From NCBI GenBank assembly GCA_024690605.1, contig JAILOV010000050.1:17182-81181 (forward strand): a DNA stretch of 64,000 nt. The letters are read 5' to 3'. The translations under genes and the position numbers were made by a program. The notes under the pieces are model-generated. The model saw only the letters and a program-made list of their open reading frames with translations. It was not told where the DNA came from and did not search any database. This stretch comes from Lachnospiraceae bacterium (lineage in GTDB: Bacteria > Bacillota > Clostridia > Lachnospirales > Lachnospiraceae). Of the stretch, positions 7,330-18,195 are shown in pieces (positions within the stretch are counted from its first letter, which is position 1; each line of letters opens with the position of its first letter).

Positions 7330-8652
7330 TCAGTCATCCAGAAAGCCCTTGTAGTTGCGCACCATCATCTGCGACTCGATCTGGTTCAGTGTCTCCAGGA
7401 TGACGCTCACGATGATGATCAGGCTCGTGCCGCCGAAACTGACACTCGCACCGAACACGCCGTTGAAGAAGAACGGCAGGATCGAAATGATCGTGAGCCC
7501 GATGGCGCCGATGAAGATGATGTGGTTCAGGATGTTGGTAAGGTAGTCATTCGTGGGTTTCCCAGGACGGATCCCCGGAATGAAACCGCCGGATTTCTTC
7601 ATGTTCTCCGAGATCTGCAGCGGGTTAAAGGTGATCGATGTGTAGAAGTACGCAAAGAAGATGATCAGCAGGATGTAGACCAGCATACCGATCGAATACT
7701 TCAGGTTCTTTGGATCACACCAGCGCCCCTGATTCAGGTAGTTCAAGAACTCGCTCCAGCCGTTCGCCTCTCTGCCACGTCCGATCAGCTGTGTCAGGAT
7801 GATCGGGAACTGGAAGATCGACATGGCAAAGATGATCGGCATGACGCCCGCGGTGTTGACCTTTAACGGGATCTCCGAACGCCCGGCGCCGGCCATTCTC
7901 CTGCCCTGCAGCTTCTGGGAATACTGCACGGGGATCCTGCGCTCCGCGCGGTTCAACAGGATGACGAGTACGACCATGCCGACGATGATCGCGACAATGA
8001 TCACGGCGGCCACCACGGCACGCGCGATCGGACGCCCGATCACGAACTGGTTGAACAGGCTCGCGATATCACTGGGCATACGCGAGAGGATGTTGATCGT
8101 CAGCACGACGGATATACCGTTGCCGACGCCCTTCTCCGAGACGCGCTCACCGATCCACATGAGGAACGCACTGCCTGCCGTCAGACTGGCGATGATCTGG
8201 ATGATCATGAGCCAACGGTTCTGCGCGTTCACGATGTTCGAACGGGAAAACGCGATCGCCATCGCGACGGATTCCATGATGGCAAGACCGACGGTCAGAT
8301 ATCTGGTCGCCGCAACGAGCTTCTTGCGCCCGGACTCACCGTCCCGCTGCATCTCTTCCAGCTTCGGGAACGCGATCGTCAGAAGCTGGATGATGATCGA
8401 GGAGGTGATGTAGGGCGTGATGTTCAGCGCCAGGATCGACATGTTCTCAAAGGATCCGCCGGTGAACCGGTCCATGAATCCGAAGGACTCATTGTCGGTC
8501 AGCTGAGCGAACCAGCTCTTGAACTGTTCCACATCAACACCCGGTACGGGGATCGATGTACCCAGCCGGATAACGCAGAGCATCAGAAGGGTAAAGATGA
8601 TTCCCCTTCTGATCTCCTTAACTTTAAATGCATTTTTCAGAGATTTCAGCAT
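7330..8652 (-). CDS. secY: Preprotein translocase subunit SecY
   Basis: Channel-forming subunit of the Sec translocon in the cytoplasmic membrane. The sequence has ten hydrophobic segments over 440 residues. Early motifs are LGTSIPVPGVD near residue 30 and FTGGSFENMSILALNITPYI near 63-82, followed by SGRKK. The pore-plug region and the cytoplasmic loop before the last segments (GFIPGIRPGKPT) are present. Its start overlaps the rplO stop by one base (TGATG), so it is translationally coupled, as usual in the spc operon. Confidence 0.98.
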   Translation of the reverse strand: MLKSLKNAFKVKEIRRGIIFTLLMLCVIRLGTSIPVPGVDVEQFKSWFAQLTDNESFGFMDRFTGGSFENMSILALNITPYITSSIIIQLLTIAFPKLEEMQRDGESGRKKLVAATRYLTVGLAIMESVAMAIAFSRSNIVNAQNRWLMIIQIIASLTAGSAFLMWIGERVSEKGVGNGISVVLTINILSRMPSDIASLFNQFVIGRPIARAVVAAVIIVAIIVGMVVLVILLNRAERRIPVQYSQKLQGRRMAGAGRSEIPLKVNTAGVMPIIFAMSIFQFPIILTQLIGRGREANGWSEFLNYLNQGRWCDPKNLKYSIGMLVYILLIIFFAYFYTSITFNPLQISENMKKSGGFIPGIRPGKPTNDYLTNILNHIIFIGAIGLTIISILPFFFNGVFGASVSFGGTSLIIIVSVILETLNQIESQMMVRNYKGFLDD

Positions 8653-9092
8653 CAGACCACCTCGGCGGTACCACCTAAAGCTTCGATCTTTTCCTTGGCG
8701 GAAGCACTGTAAGCATTGACTTTGACTGTCAGTTTCTTCGTGAGTTCTCCGTTTCCGAGGATCTTCACACCGTCACGCGCTTCCCTGATGATGCCGGCTT
8801 CCGCAAGTGCCGCCACATCGACCGTGGCGCCGTTGTCAAACGCCTCGAGACGATCCAGGCCGATCGTAACGATCTCCTTGTGGTTCCTGTTCTTGAATCC
8901 GCGCTTGGGCAGACGTCTGTACAGAGGCATCTGTCCGCCTTCAAAACCGATCCTCGGCTGTCCGGAACGTGCCTTCTGACCCTTGTGTCCCTTGCCGGCC
9001 TGCTTGCCGTTTCCGGAACCGAAGCCGCGGCCGCGGCGGAAATTGCTGCTCTTTACCGCGCCATCGGCGGGTTTTAAATTCGAAAGTTCCAT
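8652..9092 (-). CDS. rplO: 50S ribosomal protein L15
   Basis: Late-assembling large-subunit protein. [16 protein letters not shown] at the start, the glycine- and lysine-rich stretch [20 protein letters not shown] near residues 21-40, and the [17 protein letters not shown] motif are diagnostic. It has 146 residues, a normal length. Coupled to secY by the TGATG overlap and lying 23 bases after rpmD. Confidence 0.98.
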   Translation of the reverse strand: MELSNLKPADGAVKSSNFRRGRGFGSGNGKQAGKGHKGQKARSGQPRIGFEGGQMPLYRRLPKRGFKNRNHKEIVTIGLDRLEAFDNGATVDVAALAEAGIIREARDGVKILGNGELTKKLTVKVNAYSASAKEKIEALGGTAEVV

Positions 9093-9115
9093 CCTGATAC
9101 CCTCCTTACGCGACC

Positions 9116-9325
9116 TTATGCGTCGACTTCCTCAACCTTGACCATATGGCGGATCTGTGCGATCTGTCCTCTTGTCGCCTCATTGTCCGGCAGGACCACA
9201 GAGCTGTTCAGCTTGTGAAAGCCCATGGAACGAACGGTCGCCTTGTGCTTCGGGATCGCGCCGATCGTGGACTTCACGAGCGTGATCTTTAATTTCTTAT
9301 CGCTACTCTTCTTCTTCGCAGCCAT
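9116..9325 (-). CDS. rpmD: 50S ribosomal protein L30
   Basis: Small large-subunit protein of 69 residues. The core [20 protein letters not shown] followed by [13 protein letters not shown] sequence (here [22 protein letters not shown]) is the L30 fold. A ten-residue basic N-terminal extension ([10 protein letters not shown]) precedes the usual start of the domain and is served by a good GGGAGG ribosome binding site, so I keep it. It lies between rpsE and rplO in the spc order. Confidence 0.96.
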   Translation of the reverse strand: MAAKKKSSDKKLKITLVKSTIGAIPKHKATVRSMGFHKLNSSVVLPDNEATRGQIAQIRHMVKVEEVDA

Positions 9326-9337
9326 GATAAACCTCCC

Positions 9338-9847
9338 TTACGCCACTACTTCCGAAACGCTCTTGCCGCGTCTCTGGGCAACCTCTTCCGGCGTCTTCAG
9401 CGCTTTCAGGCCATTGATCGTCGCGGTGACGACATTCTGCTTGTTGTTGGAACCAAGCGATTTGGTACGGATATTCTTGATGCCGGCCAGTTCGCAGACA
9501 CTGCGCGCAGGGCCGCCGGCGATGATACCGGTACCTTCGGGGCTGCGCTTTAAGAGCACCTGTGCCGATCCGAATTTGCCGATAAAATCATGCGTGATGG
9601 AGTTGTTCTCATCCAGCGGAACCTCGATCAGGTTCTTCATCGCATCTTCCTTGCCCTTGCGGATCGCTTCGGGAATTTCCGTCGCTTTTCCGAGTCCGGC
9701 ACCCACATGACCGTTGCCGTCACCGACAACGACGAGCGCCGAGAACTTCATGTTGCGTCCGCCCTTGACAACCTTGGTGACTCGCTTGATCGTCACAACC
9801 TTATCGGACAGTTCCAACTGACTTGCATCAATAATACTGCGTTTCAT
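9338..9847 (-). CDS. rpsE: 30S ribosomal protein S5
   Basis: Small-subunit protein with an N-terminal double-stranded-RNA-binding-like domain (about residues 14-75, [37 protein letters not shown]) and a C-terminal ribosomal fold. It contributes to decoding accuracy and mRNA helicase activity at the entry channel. Length of 169 residues is normal, and only 12 bases separate it from rpmD. No unusual features. Confidence 0.98.
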   Translation of the reverse strand: MKRSIIDASQLELSDKVVTIKRVTKVVKGGRNMKFSALVVVGDGNGHVGAGLGKATEIPEAIRKGKEDAMKNLIEVPLDENNSITHDFIGKFGSAQVLLKRSPEGTGIIAGGPARSVCELAGIKNIRTKSLGSNNKQNVVTATINGLKALKTPEEVAQRRGKSVSEVVA

Positions 9848-9862
9848 AAATTCCTCTCCCTA

Positions 9863-10225
9863 TTAGAATTCCAGACCGGCTTCACGAGCCGCATCCGCAA
9901 GCGCCGCTACCTTGCCCTGATAGATGTAACCGCCTCTGTCAAACACGACGGTCTTGATGCCCTTATCGAGCGCCTTCTTTGCGATCGCCTTGCCTACCGC
10001 GGCGGCCGCCTCGACATCGTCCGTGTTCTCAAGCTTCAGATCCTTGTCCAGTGTCGACGCCGCGGCAAGCGTGTTGCCCGCCTCATCATCGATCACCTGT
10101 GCGTAGATGTGCTTGTTGCTGCGGAAAACCGACAGACGGGGTCTTTCCGGCGTTCCGGAGAAGCGCTTTCTGATGCGCAGATGCTTCTTTACGCGCGCTT
10201 TCTGTCTTGATTCCTTTTTAATCAT
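9863..10225 (-). CDS. rplR: 50S ribosomal protein L18
   Basis: 5S rRNA-binding protein of the central protuberance, acting with L5 and L25. The sequence runs [38 protein letters not shown], and ends in [20 protein letters not shown], as in all bacterial L18. Its basic N-terminus and length of 120 residues are normal. It is placed between rplF and rpsE with 15-21 base gaps. Confidence 0.98.
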   Translation of the reverse strand: MIKKESRQKARVKKHLRIRKRFSGTPERPRLSVFRSNKHIYAQVIDDEAGNTLAAASTLDKDLKLENTDDVEAAAAVGKAIAKKALDKGIKTVVFDRGGYIYQGKVAALADAAREAGLEF

Positions 10226-10246
10226 TGCTCTATCTCCTTCCCGGCC

Positions 10247-10786
10247 TTACTTCTTGCCCGTCTTACCGACCTTGCGGCGGATCGTCTCGTCCGCATACTT
10301 GATTCCTTTGCCCTTATAAGGTTCCGGCGGACGCTTCTCGCGGATGATCGCCGCGTGCTGGCCGACCGCTTCCTTGCTGATCCCCTTGACGATGATGGTC
10401 TGGCCGTCAACGACGGTCTCCACACCTTCGGGATCTTCCAGTTCTACCGGATGAGAATAGCCGAGCGTAAGAACCAGTTTCTTTCCCTGCTTGGCGGCGC
10501 GGTAACCGACACCGTTGACCTCGAGCTTCTTCTCAAAGCCGTCGGTCACACCGACGACCATATTATTCAAAAGCGCGCGCGAAAGACCGTGCATCGCCTT
10601 CGTTCTCTTCTCATCATCGGGCCTCGTGAGCTCGATCTGACCGTCCTTCTGCTCGATCTTGATCTCCGCAGGGAACACGCGCGAAAGCGTTCCCTTGGGG
10701 CCCTTCACCGTCACACTGTTATTTTCTGCCACTTCCATCGTGACACCCGACGGAACGGCGATCGGCATCTTTCCTACTCGTGACAT
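10247..10786 (-). CDS. rplF: 50S ribosomal protein L6
   Basis: Two-domain large-subunit protein beside the factor-binding site. [15 protein letters not shown] begins the first domain, [23 protein letters not shown] spans the hinge, and the C-terminal [17 protein letters not shown] is the family signature. 179 residues, the normal length. It lies between rpsH and rplR in the standard order with no sign of truncation. Confidence 0.98.
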   Translation of the reverse strand: MSRVGKMPIAVPSGVTMEVAENNSVTVKGPKGTLSRVFPAEIKIEQKDGQIELTRPDDEKRTKAMHGLSRALLNNMVVGVTDGFEKKLEVNGVGYRAAKQGKKLVLTLGYSHPVELEDPEGVETVVDGQTIIVKGISKEAVGQHAAIIREKRPPEPYKGKGIKYADETIRRKVGKTGKK

Positions 10787-10809
10787 GCCTGTATACCTCC
10801 CTCTGTGAT

Positions 10810-11211
10810 TTACCAGACAAACGCCAGCACTTCGCCGCCAACCTGCAGCTCACGCGCCTTCTTGTCCGTGATAACGCCCTGGTTCGTGGACACGATCGCG
10901 ATCCCCAGCCCGCCGAGAACGCGCGGCAGATCCTCCGTGTTCGCATAAACGCGCAGACCCGGCTTGGAAATACGCTTTAAGCCCGTGATCACGCGGTCAT
11001 TTCTGTCTGCACCATACTTCAATGTGATGTGCAGGGTCTTGAAGCCGTTCTCCTCCACCACATCGAGCTTACGGATATATCCCTCCTCCAGCAGAATGTT
11101 GGCAATCGCCAGCTTCATTCTGGATGACGGTACATCTACCGTATCATGTTTCGCAGCATTTGCATTACGAATTCTCGTCAGCATATCTGCAATCGGATCG
11201 CTCATTCCCAT
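10810..11211 (-). CDS. rpsH: 30S ribosomal protein S8
   Basis: Central-domain 16S rRNA-binding protein and translational regulator of the spc operon in enterobacteria. The start [20 protein letters not shown] and the C-terminal [20 protein letters not shown] are diagnostic. Position 2 (Gly) gives a MGMSDPIAD variant of the usual MxMTDPIADML start. Length of 133 residues is normal. It lies 48 bases after rpsZ. Confidence 0.98.
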   Translation of the reverse strand: MGMSDPIADMLTRIRNANAAKHDTVDVPSSRMKLAIANILLEEGYIRKLDVVEENGFKTLHITLKYGADRNDRVITGLKRISKPGLRVYANTEDLPRVLGGLGIAIVSTNQGVITDKKARELQVGGEVLAFVW

Positions 11212-11259
11212 AGTTTCCTCCTAGTCACCGCTCCGACGGAATCGATCAGTAGCGCTCTT

Positions 11260-11445
11260 TTACCAACTTGCCTTCTTAACACCCGGGATCTCGCCCTTGT
11301 AAGCCAGTTCCCTGAAGCAAATGCGGCAGACGCCGTACTTGCGAAGCACCGAATGCGGACGCCCGCAAATCTGGCAGCGCGTGTAAGCGCGTGTCGAAAA
11401 CTTCGGCTTTCTCTGCTGTTTCACTTTCATGGATAATTTTGCCAT
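11260..11445 (-). CDS. rpsZ: 30S ribosomal protein S14, zinc-binding type
   Basis: A 61-residue S14 of the short, zinc-ribbon kind with Cys24, Cys27, Cys40 and Cys43 (CQIC and CRIC). This is the form used when zinc is plentiful; a longer zinc-free paralogue, if present, would be elsewhere in the genome. The ending [11 protein letters not shown] is the family signature. It is placed between rplE and rpsH as in Bacillus. Confidence 0.98.
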   Translation of the reverse strand: MAKLSMKVKQQRKPKFSTRAYTRCQICGRPHSVLRKYGVCRICFRELAYKGEIPGVKKASW

Positions 11446-11472
11446 GGTCTGCTCCCTTTCTTCCCTTTATCG

Positions 11473-12012
11473 TTAGTGCGCAAAAGGCATATTGAACAAC
11501 TTCAGAAGCTCTCTCGCCTCTTCGTCGGTCTTAGCCGTCGTCGTGACGATCACATCCATGCCGCGCGTCTTATCGATCTTGTCATACTCGATCTCCGGAA
11601 AGATGAGCTGCTCCTTGATGCCCAGCGCATAGTTGCCTCTGCCGTCAAATGCGTTCGGATTGACGCCGCGGAAGTCACGCACGCGGGGAAGCGCAAGGTT
11701 GACCAGTCGATCCAGGAAATCATACATCCGCTCGCCGCGGAGAGTGACCTTGCAGCCAATGGGCATGCCCTCACGGATCTTGAAGTTCGCGATGGATTTC
11801 TTGGCCTTGGTCATGACTGCCTTCTGTCCGGTGATGATCATCAGATCATTCGCGGCATTCTCAAGGATCTTGACATTTTCCTTGGCCTCGCCAACCGCCA
11901 TGTTGACCACGATCTTGTTCAGCTTCGGAACTTCCATAATGTTCTTGTAGCCAAACTTTGCGGTCATCGCGGGGACGATCTCTTTTAAATAGAGTTCATG
12001 ATATCTGCTCAA
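11473..12012 (-). CDS. rplE: 50S ribosomal protein L5
   Basis: 5S rRNA-binding protein of the central protuberance that touches the P-site t[21 protein letters not shown] at about residues 28-45, [20 protein letters not shown] at about 75-94, and [19 protein letters not shown] at about 126-144 are characteristic. 179 residues, the normal length, followed after 27 bases by rpsZ. No anomaly. Confidence 0.98.
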   Translation of the reverse strand: MSRYHELYLKEIVPAMTAKFGYKNIMEVPKLNKIVVNMAVGEAKENVKILENAANDLMIITGQKAVMTKAKKSIANFKIREGMPIGCKVTLRGERMYDFLDRLVNLALPRVRDFRGVNPNAFDGRGNYALGIKEQLIFPEIEYDKIDKTRGMDVIVTTTAKTDEEARELLKLFNMPFAH

Positions 12013-12032
12013 CGTGGGTTCCTCCTTCCCGC

Positions 12033-12386
12033 TTATTTCTTCGTCTTGTCGAACACCACATCGATCTCATCGCCGGTGGCTTTCGCAATGCGGGTCTTCT
12101 TCACGATCTTGCCCTCGCTGTCCTTCTCCACCTTGTAGCCGACTCTCGTGGGCTTGTTCTTATAAATCAGCATGACATTGGAAAGATCGATCGGTGCCTC
12201 GATCTGCACAATACCGCCGTTCTGGTTCTTCATGGAGGGCTTCTCGTGCTTCGTGACTATATTCACACCCTCGATCACAACACGGTTCTTCTCGCGGTCG
12301 ATCGAGAGGATCTTGCCTTCCGAATCCTTATTTCTGCCTGCGATCACGCGGACCGTGTCGCCCTTCTTCAACTTCGTCGCACTCAT
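12033..12386 (-). CDS. rplX: 50S ribosomal protein L24
   Basis: Early assembly protein with a KOW motif near the N-terminus ([20 protein letters not shown], residues 7-26) that nucleates folding of 23S rRNA domain I. The central [18 protein letters not shown] segment is typical. At 117 residues it is about 14 longer than the Bacillus protein, with a charged C-terminal tail ending in DVVFDKTKK. It lies between rplN and rplE. Confidence 0.97.
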   Translation of the reverse strand: MSATKLKKGDTVRVIAGRNKDSEGKILSIDREKNRVVIEGVNIVTKHEKPSMKNQNGGIVQIEAPIDLSNVMLIYKNKPTRVGYKVEKDSEGKIVKKTRIAKATGDEIDVVFDKTKK

Positions 12387-12419
12387 GTCCTTTTCCTTTC
12401 GGCTAAATGCCCAAACAGC

Positions 12420-12788
12420 TTACAGTACTTCCGGCGCGAGAGAAAGGATCTTCATGTACTGCTTCTCACGAAGCTCTCTCGCGACAGGCCCGAAGATACG
12501 CGTTCCACGGGGCGTCTTGTCATCGTTGATGATGACCGCCGCATTCTCGTCGAAACGGATATAGGAGCCATCCTTGCGCTTTGTCTCTTTTTTCGTGCGC
12601 ACGACAACCGCATGCACGACATCGCCCTTCTTCACCATGCCGTTCGGCTGCGCATCCTTGACGGACGCCACGATCACATCGCCGATCCTGGCATATCTCC
12701 TGGTCGATCCGCCCATCACGCGGATGCAGAGGAGCTCCTTAGCACCGGTGTTGTCGGCCACCCTTAATCTGCTTTCCTGCTGAACCAT
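12420..12788 (-). CDS. rplN: 50S ribosomal protein L14
   Basis: Large-subunit protein at the bridge to the small subunit. [20 protein letters not shown] is the invariant start, and [18 protein letters not shown] and [20 protein letters not shown] follow. It has 122 residues and no insertion. It is placed between rpsQ and rplX in the standard order. Confidence 0.98.
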   Translation of the reverse strand: MVQQESRLRVADNTGAKELLCIRVMGGSTRRYARIGDVIVASVKDAQPNGMVKKGDVVHAVVVRTKKETKRKDGSYIRFDENAAVIINDDKTPRGTRIFGPVARELREKQYMKILSLAPEVL

Positions 12789-12821
12789 TGCTATTCCTCC
12801 TAAATAAGCGCTTCTGCAAAA

Positions 12822-13076
12822 TTACTTAGCGCGCTCCATGATCTCCACCAGACGCCACCGCTTGTCCTTGGAGAGCGGCCTTGTCTCCATCACGCGAACC
12901 GTATCGCCGACCTTGCACTCGTTGTTCTCATCGTGCGCCTTTAACTTGTAGGTCCGCTTCACGATCTTTTTGTAGAGCGGATGCTTCACATGGTTCTCGA
13001 TCGAAACGACGATCGTCTTGTCCATCTTGTCGCTCGTGACCTTGCCGACGCGTGTTTTTCTCAGATTCCTTTCCAC
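12822..13076 (-). CDS. rpsQ: 30S ribosomal protein S17 (GTG start)
   Basis: Primary 16S rRNA-binding OB-fold protein. With the GTG at 13076 the product is 84 residues, starting [13 protein letters not shown], exactly the family start. A longer reading back to 13097 would translate the sequence GAGGAGGAAG, which is plainly the ribosome binding site located 7 bases before the GTG; the longer form is therefore rejected. The motif [19 protein letters not shown] and the ending [19 protein letters not shown] confirm identity. rpmC ends 13 bases upstream of this start. Confidence 0.95.
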   Translation of the reverse strand: MERNLRKTRVGKVTSDKMDKTIVVSIENHVKHPLYKKIVKRTYKLKAHDENNECKVGDTVRVMETRPLSKDKRWRLVEIMERAK

Positions 13077-13089
13077 GGCTTCTTCCTCC

Positions 13090-13299
13090 TCAAGCACCCT
13101 GCTTCTTGTTCAGCGTGATCAATGTCTGGATCCTGGCAATGTTTCTTCTGACCTCTCTGATCCTCGCCGTGTTGTCCAACTGGTTCGTTGCATTCTGGAA
13201 GCGCAGATTGAAAAGCTCCTTCTTCGCGGATACCAGTTCCGAAGACAGCTCTTCGGCGCTCTTTCCCTTCATATCATTTACATAGCCTGTTGTCTTCAT
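13090..13299 (-). CDS. rpmC: 50S ribosomal protein L29
   Basis: Small helical protein at the tunnel exit next to L23, part of the docking site for the signal recognition particle and trigger factor. The [20 protein letters not shown] segment at about residues 31-50 is diagnostic. 69 residues. Its ATG overlaps the rplP stop by 4 bases (13296-13299), so translation is coupled. Confidence 0.97.
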   Translation of the reverse strand: MKTTGYVNDMKGKSAEELSSELVSAKKELFNLRFQNATNQLDNTARIREVRRNIARIQTLITLNKKQGA

Positions 13300-13726
13300 G
13301 CCTGCTCACCGCCTTCCTGATCAGCACGGGAAACGATCTTGCACTTGCAGGGGAGCTTGTGTGTCGCAAGTCTCAACGCCTCTCTCGCGACCGCCTCGTC
13401 CACGCCGCCGATCTCGAACAGCACGCGGCCGGGCTTGACTACAGCCACCCAGTATTCCACGGAACCTTTTCCGGAACCCATTCGTGTTTCAGCGGGCTTC
13501 GCCGTGACCGGCTTATCCGGGAAGATCTTGATCCAGACCTTGCCGCCGCGCTTGATGAAACGTGTCATCGCGACACGGGCCGCCTCGATCTGATTGGAGC
13601 GGATCCAGCAGGGTTCCACAGCCTGGATACCATAATCTCCGTATGTCAGTGTCGTGCCTTTGGTCGCCTTATGCGCCATGCTCCCGCGGAACTGCTTGCG
13701 GTGCTTTGTTCTCTTGGGCATTAACA

Positions 13727-13727
<1 letters not shown>
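13296..13727 (-). CDS. rplP: 50S ribosomal protein L16
   Basis: Large-subunit protein that helps form the A-site pocket. [15 protein letters not shown] at the start and [19 protein letters not shown] near residue 97 are diagnostic. It has 143 residues. The start overlaps the rpsC stop (TAATG) and the end overlaps rpmC by 4 bases, so rpsC-rplP-rpmC form a translationally coupled set. Confidence 0.98.
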
Positions 13728-14389
<662 letters not shown>

Positions 14390-14407
14390 TCTTAACTCCT
14401 TTTCTTC

Positions 14408-14791
14408 TTATTTTTCGTCGAGCACGATCCGAAGATTGCTCATGCGCTTGTTGATGCGATATGCTCTGCCCTGCGCCCTCGGCTGGATCCGCTTCATGAT
14501 CGGACCGTTCGACGCGTTGCACTCCGCAACGTAGAGGTTGTCCTTATTCATGCCCTTCACCTCGGCATTGGCAACCGCCGATGCGAGCAGCTTGTAGATC
14601 ACGCTCGACGCGTAGCGGGGATTGTACTGTAAAAGCGCCAGCGCCGTCACCGCGTCCTTGCCGCGGATCGCGTCCATCACAAAGCAAGCCTTCTGAACCG
14701 GCACTCTCGCGTAGCGAAGAACTGCCCTGGGTCTTGCGTCTTTATTTGCGTTTCTTTCTCTCTTGACCTGAGATCTATGCTGTGCAGCCAT
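14408..14791 (-). CDS. rplV: 50S ribosomal protein L22
   Basis: Large-subunit protein whose beta hairpin lines the exit tunnel and is a site of macrolide-resistance mutations in other bacteria. ARPRAVLRYARVPVQKA replaces the more common start of the fold, and PRAQGRAYRINKRMSNLRIV is the tunnel hairpin. A basic 15-residue N-terminal lead (MAAQHRSQVKRERNA) makes it 127 residues, slightly long. It lies between rpsS and rpsC. Confidence 0.97.
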   Translation of the reverse strand: MAAQHRSQVKRERNANKDARPRAVLRYARVPVQKACFVMDAIRGKDAVTALALLQYNPRYASSVIYKLLASAVANAEVKGMNKDNLYVAECNASNGPIMKRIQPRAQGRAYRINKRMSNLRIVLDEK

Positions 14792-14823
14792 AGAAGCCTC
14801 CTCCTGTTTCTCTCGCCCGATGC

Positions 14824-15108
14824 TTACTTCGCGCCGGTCTTCTTGTCGTTATTGCCCGCATGCCCGCGATAGGTCCGGGTTGCCACGAACTCGCCGAGCT
14901 TGTGCCCGACCATGTCCTCCGTAACATAAACCGGAATGTGCTTTCTGCCGTCATGCACAGCGATCGTGTGCCCGACAAAGGACGGGAAGATCGTCGAACG
15001 ACGGGACCAGGTCTTGACAACCTGCTTGTCTCCCGATGCGTTCATCGCATCAATCTTCTTGAGCAGACTCTCGTCCGCGAAAGGTCCTTTTTTCAGTGAT
15101 CTGGACAT
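14824..15108 (-). CDS. rpsS: 30S ribosomal protein S19
   Basis: Head protein that binds with S13 near the A site. [20 protein letters not shown] at the start and [20 protein letters not shown] at about residues 45-64 are diagnostic, and [15 protein letters not shown] follows. 94 residues, normal. It lies between rplB and rplV. Confidence 0.98.
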   Translation of the reverse strand: MSRSLKKGPFADESLLKKIDAMNASGDKQVVKTWSRRSTIFPSFVGHTIAVHDGRKHIPVYVTEDMVGHKLGEFVATRTYRGHAGNNDKKTGAK

Positions 15109-15148
15109 ATCTCCTCCTCCGACTCCCTAGTGGAAAATGTGTTAGCTT

Positions 15149-15991
15149 TTATTTGATAGCGCGTCCGTCGCGTCTTCTCACGATCAGCTTGTTGGACTGC
15201 TTCTTCTTCTTTCTTGTCTTGTAGCCCAGAGCCGGCTTGCCCCAAGGTGTGCAGGGACCCGGACGCCCGATCGGAGCGCGGCCCTCACCGCCGCCGTGCG
15301 GGTGATCGTTGGGGTTCATGACGCTGCCTCGGACCGTAGGACGGATGCCCATGTGACGCTTGCGTCCCGCTTTGCCGTAGTTGATCAGGTTGTAATCGAC
15401 ATTGCCGACCGTACCGATCGTCGCGCGGCAGGTGGCGGGCACCATGCGCATTTCGCCGGAGGGAAGACGAAGCGTTGCATACTTGCCTTCCTTGGCCATC
15501 AGCTGCGCGGAGTTGCCGGCGCTTCTGACCATCTGGCCGCCCTTGCCCGGATAGAGCTCGATGTTGTGTACGGATTCACCGATCGGGATCTCGGAAAGCG
15601 GCAGGCAGTTGCCGATCCTCACTTCGGCATGTGCCCCGTTCATGACGGTCATGCCGGTCTTTAATCCGAGCGGTGCGAGGATGTAGCTCTTCGTGCCGTC
15701 CTCATACTCGATCAGCGCGATGTTTGCCGTGCGGTTCGGATCATACTCGATGCCGACAACCTTGGCGGGCATATCGTCCTTGTTTCTCCGGAAATCGACG
15801 ATACGATACTTCACACGGCCGCCGCCGCCCTTGTGGCGAACGGTGATCTTGCCCTGATTGTTTCTTCCCGCCTTGCTGTTCTTTGACACCAGCAGCGATC
15901 TCTCCGGCTTCTTCTTCGTGATCTCGGAGAAATCCGAACCGGTCATGTGTCTTCTGGACGGGGTATACGGTCCGTACTTTTTAATTCCCAT
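15149..15991 (-). CDS. rplB: 50S ribosomal protein L2
   Basis: Primary 23S rRNA-binding protein required for subunit joining and peptidyl transfer. [20 protein letters not shown] begins the family sequence; [18 protein letters not shown] is near residue 53. The conserved C-terminal block [20 protein letters not shown] near residue 225 contains the functionally important histidine. 280 residues, about three longer than in Bacillus. It lies between rplW and rpsS. Confidence 0.98.
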   Translation of the reverse strand: MGIKKYGPYTPSRRHMTGSDFSEITKKKPERSLLVSKNSKAGRNNQGKITVRHKGGGGRVKYRIVDFRRNKDDMPAKVVGIEYDPNRTANIALIEYEDGTKSYILAPLGLKTGMTVMNGAHAEVRIGNCLPLSEIPIGESVHNIELYPGKGGQMVRSAGNSAQLMAKEGKYATLRLPSGEMRMVPATCRATIGTVGNVDYNLINYGKAGRKRHMGIRPTVRGSVMNPNDHPHGGGEGRAPIGRPGPCTPWGKPALGYKTRKKKKQSNKLIVRRRDGRAIK

Positions 15992-16059
15992 GATCTGTCT
16001 CCTTTTTCTATTCGCGACTGTCCGTCATTCCCGACAGCCGTTCGGTTCGCACACCCGCC

Positions 16060-16359
16060 TTACAGTCCGGCGAAGAGCTCGATATCCTTGCTGTCCTCGG
16101 TCAGCTGCACGATCGCCTTCTTCTTCTTCGAGGTGAAGCCGAAGGTCTGTCCGCGGCGCTTCATCTTGCCGTCGCAGTTCATCGTGTTCACCTTGGCAAC
16201 CTTGGCACCTTCAAACATCTTCTCGACCGCATCCTTGATCTGCAGCTTGTTTGCTTCGGGATGCACATAAAAGGTGTACTTCTTGTCCGCCATGCCCTCC
16301 ATGCTCTTTTCCGTCACGACCGGGCGCAGGATCACGTCGTAGTATTCAATCGCCGCCAT
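16060..16359 (-). CDS. rplW: 50S ribosomal protein L23
   Basis: Tunnel-exit protein that docks trigger factor and signal recognition particle. [20 protein letters not shown] at the start and [20 protein letters not shown] in the middle are diagnostic. 99 residues. The start overlaps the rplD stop by one base (TAATG), so the two are coupled. Confidence 0.97.
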   Translation of the reverse strand: MAAIEYYDVILRPVVTEKSMEGMADKKYTFYVHPEANKLQIKDAVEKMFEGAKVAKVNTMNCDGKMKRRGQTFGFTSKKKKAIVQLTEDSKDIELFAGL

Positions 16360-16982
16360 TACGCATACACCTCCTCGATCTTGGCCACCGCTTCTTTGGT
16401 AAGTACCAGCGTGTTGGCATTCATGATATCGTAGACATTGATGGTGCCCGGGATCGCCGTCTTCACCGTGGGAAGGTTGCGGGCGGACAGCATCACCTTG
16501 TCATCCTTATCGCCCGTAACGATGAGAGCCTTCTTCTCTACCTTGAGGTTCTTCATGACCTCGGCGAAGCGCTTGGTCTTGATCTCGTCGAACTTGAGAT
16601 CATCGACGACGATCAGGTTGCTTCCCTGCACCTTATCGGTCAGCGCGCTCCTTAACGCCGCACGCTTTTCCTTTTTGTTCATCTTGAAGGAATAGTCACG
16701 CGGAACGGGTGCGAACACAACGCCGCCGCCCTTCCACTGAGGCGATCTCGTCGAACCCTGACGTGCGTGGCCCGTGCCCTTCTGTCTCCAGGGCTTTCTG
16801 CCGCCGCCGGAAACCTCGGCGCGCGTCTTGGCCTTCTGCGTGCCCTGACGATTGTCCGCCAGATACTGTACGACCGCAAGGTGCACGAGGTGCTCGTTGA
16901 CTTCCACTCCGAAGATCGCATCGGACAGGTCGATCGTGCCGACCTCCTTGCCCTCCATATTGTAAACCGCTACATTTGCCAT
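16359..16982 (-). CDS. rplD: 50S ribosomal protein L4
   Basis: Globular large-subunit protein with an extended loop reaching the exit-tunnel constriction. That loop is visible as [20 protein letters not shown] at about residues 60-79. [20 protein letters not shown] follows. 207 residues, the normal length. In enterobacteria L4 represses the S10 operon; no comparable leader is recognisable here. It lies between rplC and rplW. Confidence 0.98.
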   Translation of the reverse strand: MANVAVYNMEGKEVGTIDLSDAIFGVEVNEHLVHLAVVQYLADNRQGTQKAKTRAEVSGGGRKPWRQKGTGHARQGSTRSPQWKGGGVVFAPVPRDYSFKMNKKEKRAALRSALTDKVQGSNLIVVDDLKFDEIKTKRFAEVMKNLKVEKKALIVTGDKDDKVMLSARNLPTVKTAIPGTINVYDIMNANTLVLTKEAVAKIEEVYA

Positions 16983-16998
16983 GGTGATTCTCCTTTAT

Positions 16999-17682
16999 TT
17001 ACGCTTCGACGACCGTCGTCTCTTTGAGCGTCACAAGACCCTTCTTCGGCCCGGGAACCGCGCCCTTCACCAGGATCAGATTCTTCTCCGCATCTACACG
17101 CATGATCTCAAGATTCTGCACCGTCACGCGCACGGAACCCATGTGACCAGGCATGCCCTTTCCCTTGAACACGCGGCTCGGATCAGAAGATGCGTTGTTG
17201 GAACCCTGATGACGATGGAACTTGGAACCGTGTCCCATGGGTCCTCTGTGCTGTCCGTTCTTGCGGATCGCGCCCTGGAAGCCCTTACCTTTGGAAATCG
17301 CTGTCGCGTCGATCCGGTCGCCGGCCGCGAAGATATCTGCCTTGATCTCGTCCGCCAGCTTGTACTCGGAAGCATTCTCGACGCGGAACTCACGCACATA
17401 ATGCTTGGAAGAAACGCCAGCCTTGTCAAAATGTCCCTTTTCGGACTTGTTGGCGCCGTGCGGATGCGCGATGCTCTTTCTGCCATCCTTGCCCTTGGAG
17501 ACGATCCTCTCCTTGGCATCGACAAAGCCCACCTGAATGGCGCTGTAGCCGTCATTCTCTTCTGTCTTGATCTGCGTCACCGCGCAGGGGCCTGCCTCTA
17601 AAACCGTTACCGGCACGAGCGTTCCGTCTTCCTGGAAGATTTCGGTCATGCCGACCTTGATTGCCAAAATCGCTTTCTTCAT
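16999..17682 (-). CDS. rplC: 50S ribosomal protein L3
   Basis: Primary 23S rRNA-binding protein whose long loop reaches the peptidyl transferase centre. [20 protein letters not shown] at the start and [20 protein letters not shown] at about residues 150-169 (tip of that loop) are diagnostic, followed by [18 protein letters not shown]. 227 residues, slightly long for the family. It lies between rpsJ and rplD. Confidence 0.98.
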   Translation of the reverse strand: MKKAILAIKVGMTEIFQEDGTLVPVTVLEAGPCAVTQIKTEENDGYSAIQVGFVDAKERIVSKGKDGRKSIAHPHGANKSEKGHFDKAGVSSKHYVREFRVENASEYKLADEIKADIFAAGDRIDATAISKGKGFQGAIRKNGQHRGPMGHGSKFHRHQGSNNASSDPSRVFKGKGMPGHMGSVRVTVQNLEIMRVDAEKNLILVKGAVPGPKKGLVTLKETTVVEA

Positions 17683-17692
17683 AATGAAATCC

Positions 17693-18001
17693 TCACTTCA
17701 TCTTGATGTTGATGTAGACGCCGGCAGGCATCTCCAGCCTCTGCAGCGCATCCACCGTCTTCTGCGTCGGTGTGATGATGTCGATCAGACGCTTGTGCGT
17801 TCTCTGCTCGAACTGTTCGCGGCTGTCCTTGTACTTGTGCACCGCGCGAAGGATGGTCACGACCTCCTTCTTTGTCGGCAGCGGGACCGGACCACTGACC
17901 TCGGATCCGTTCTTCCGCACCGTATCGATGATCTTCTTTGCGGACGCATCCACAAGTCCGTGATCATACGCCTTCAGCGTGATTCTCATTACATTTGCCA
18001 T
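17693..18001 (-). CDS. rpsJ: 30S ribosomal protein S10
   Basis: Small-subunit head protein and, as NusE, partner of NusB and NusG in transcription antitermination and coupling. [20 protein letters not shown] at the start and [20 protein letters not shown] near residue 36 are diagnostic; the ending is [14 protein letters not shown]. 102 residues. First gene of the large S10-spc transcript and preceded by a clear promoter about 100 bases upstream. Confidence 0.98.
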   Translation of the reverse strand: MANVMRITLKAYDHGLVDASAKKIIDTVRKNGSEVSGPVPLPTKKEVVTILRAVHKYKDSREQFEQRTHKRLIDIITPTQKTVDALQRLEMPAGVYINIKMK

Positions 18002-18103
18002 AAATAGTGCCTCCTTACGCTCGCTTCCTCTGAAGCTTACACTCTCCCGTGTGTGTCCATCGGGTACGCAGTCGGACGCGCAGATCGCGTCGCAGCAAAC
18101 ACG

Positions 18104-18132
18104 ATTATATGGACATTACAAAGACAATGCAA
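18104..18132 (-). promoter_or_regulatory. Sigma-A promoter of the S10 operon
   Basis: Minus strand -35 TTGCAT (18127-18132), 17-base spacer, consensus -10 TATAAT (18104-18109). A T-rich tract upstream could serve as an UP element. The predicted leader before rpsJ is about 95 bases and contains no recognised S10/L4 leader. Confidence 0.85.
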
Positions 18133-18195
18133 GCGGAAAATGTTTAATAACGGGCGTTTTTACGAAGTGGGTATTTTTGCTCTATTTGAATTGAT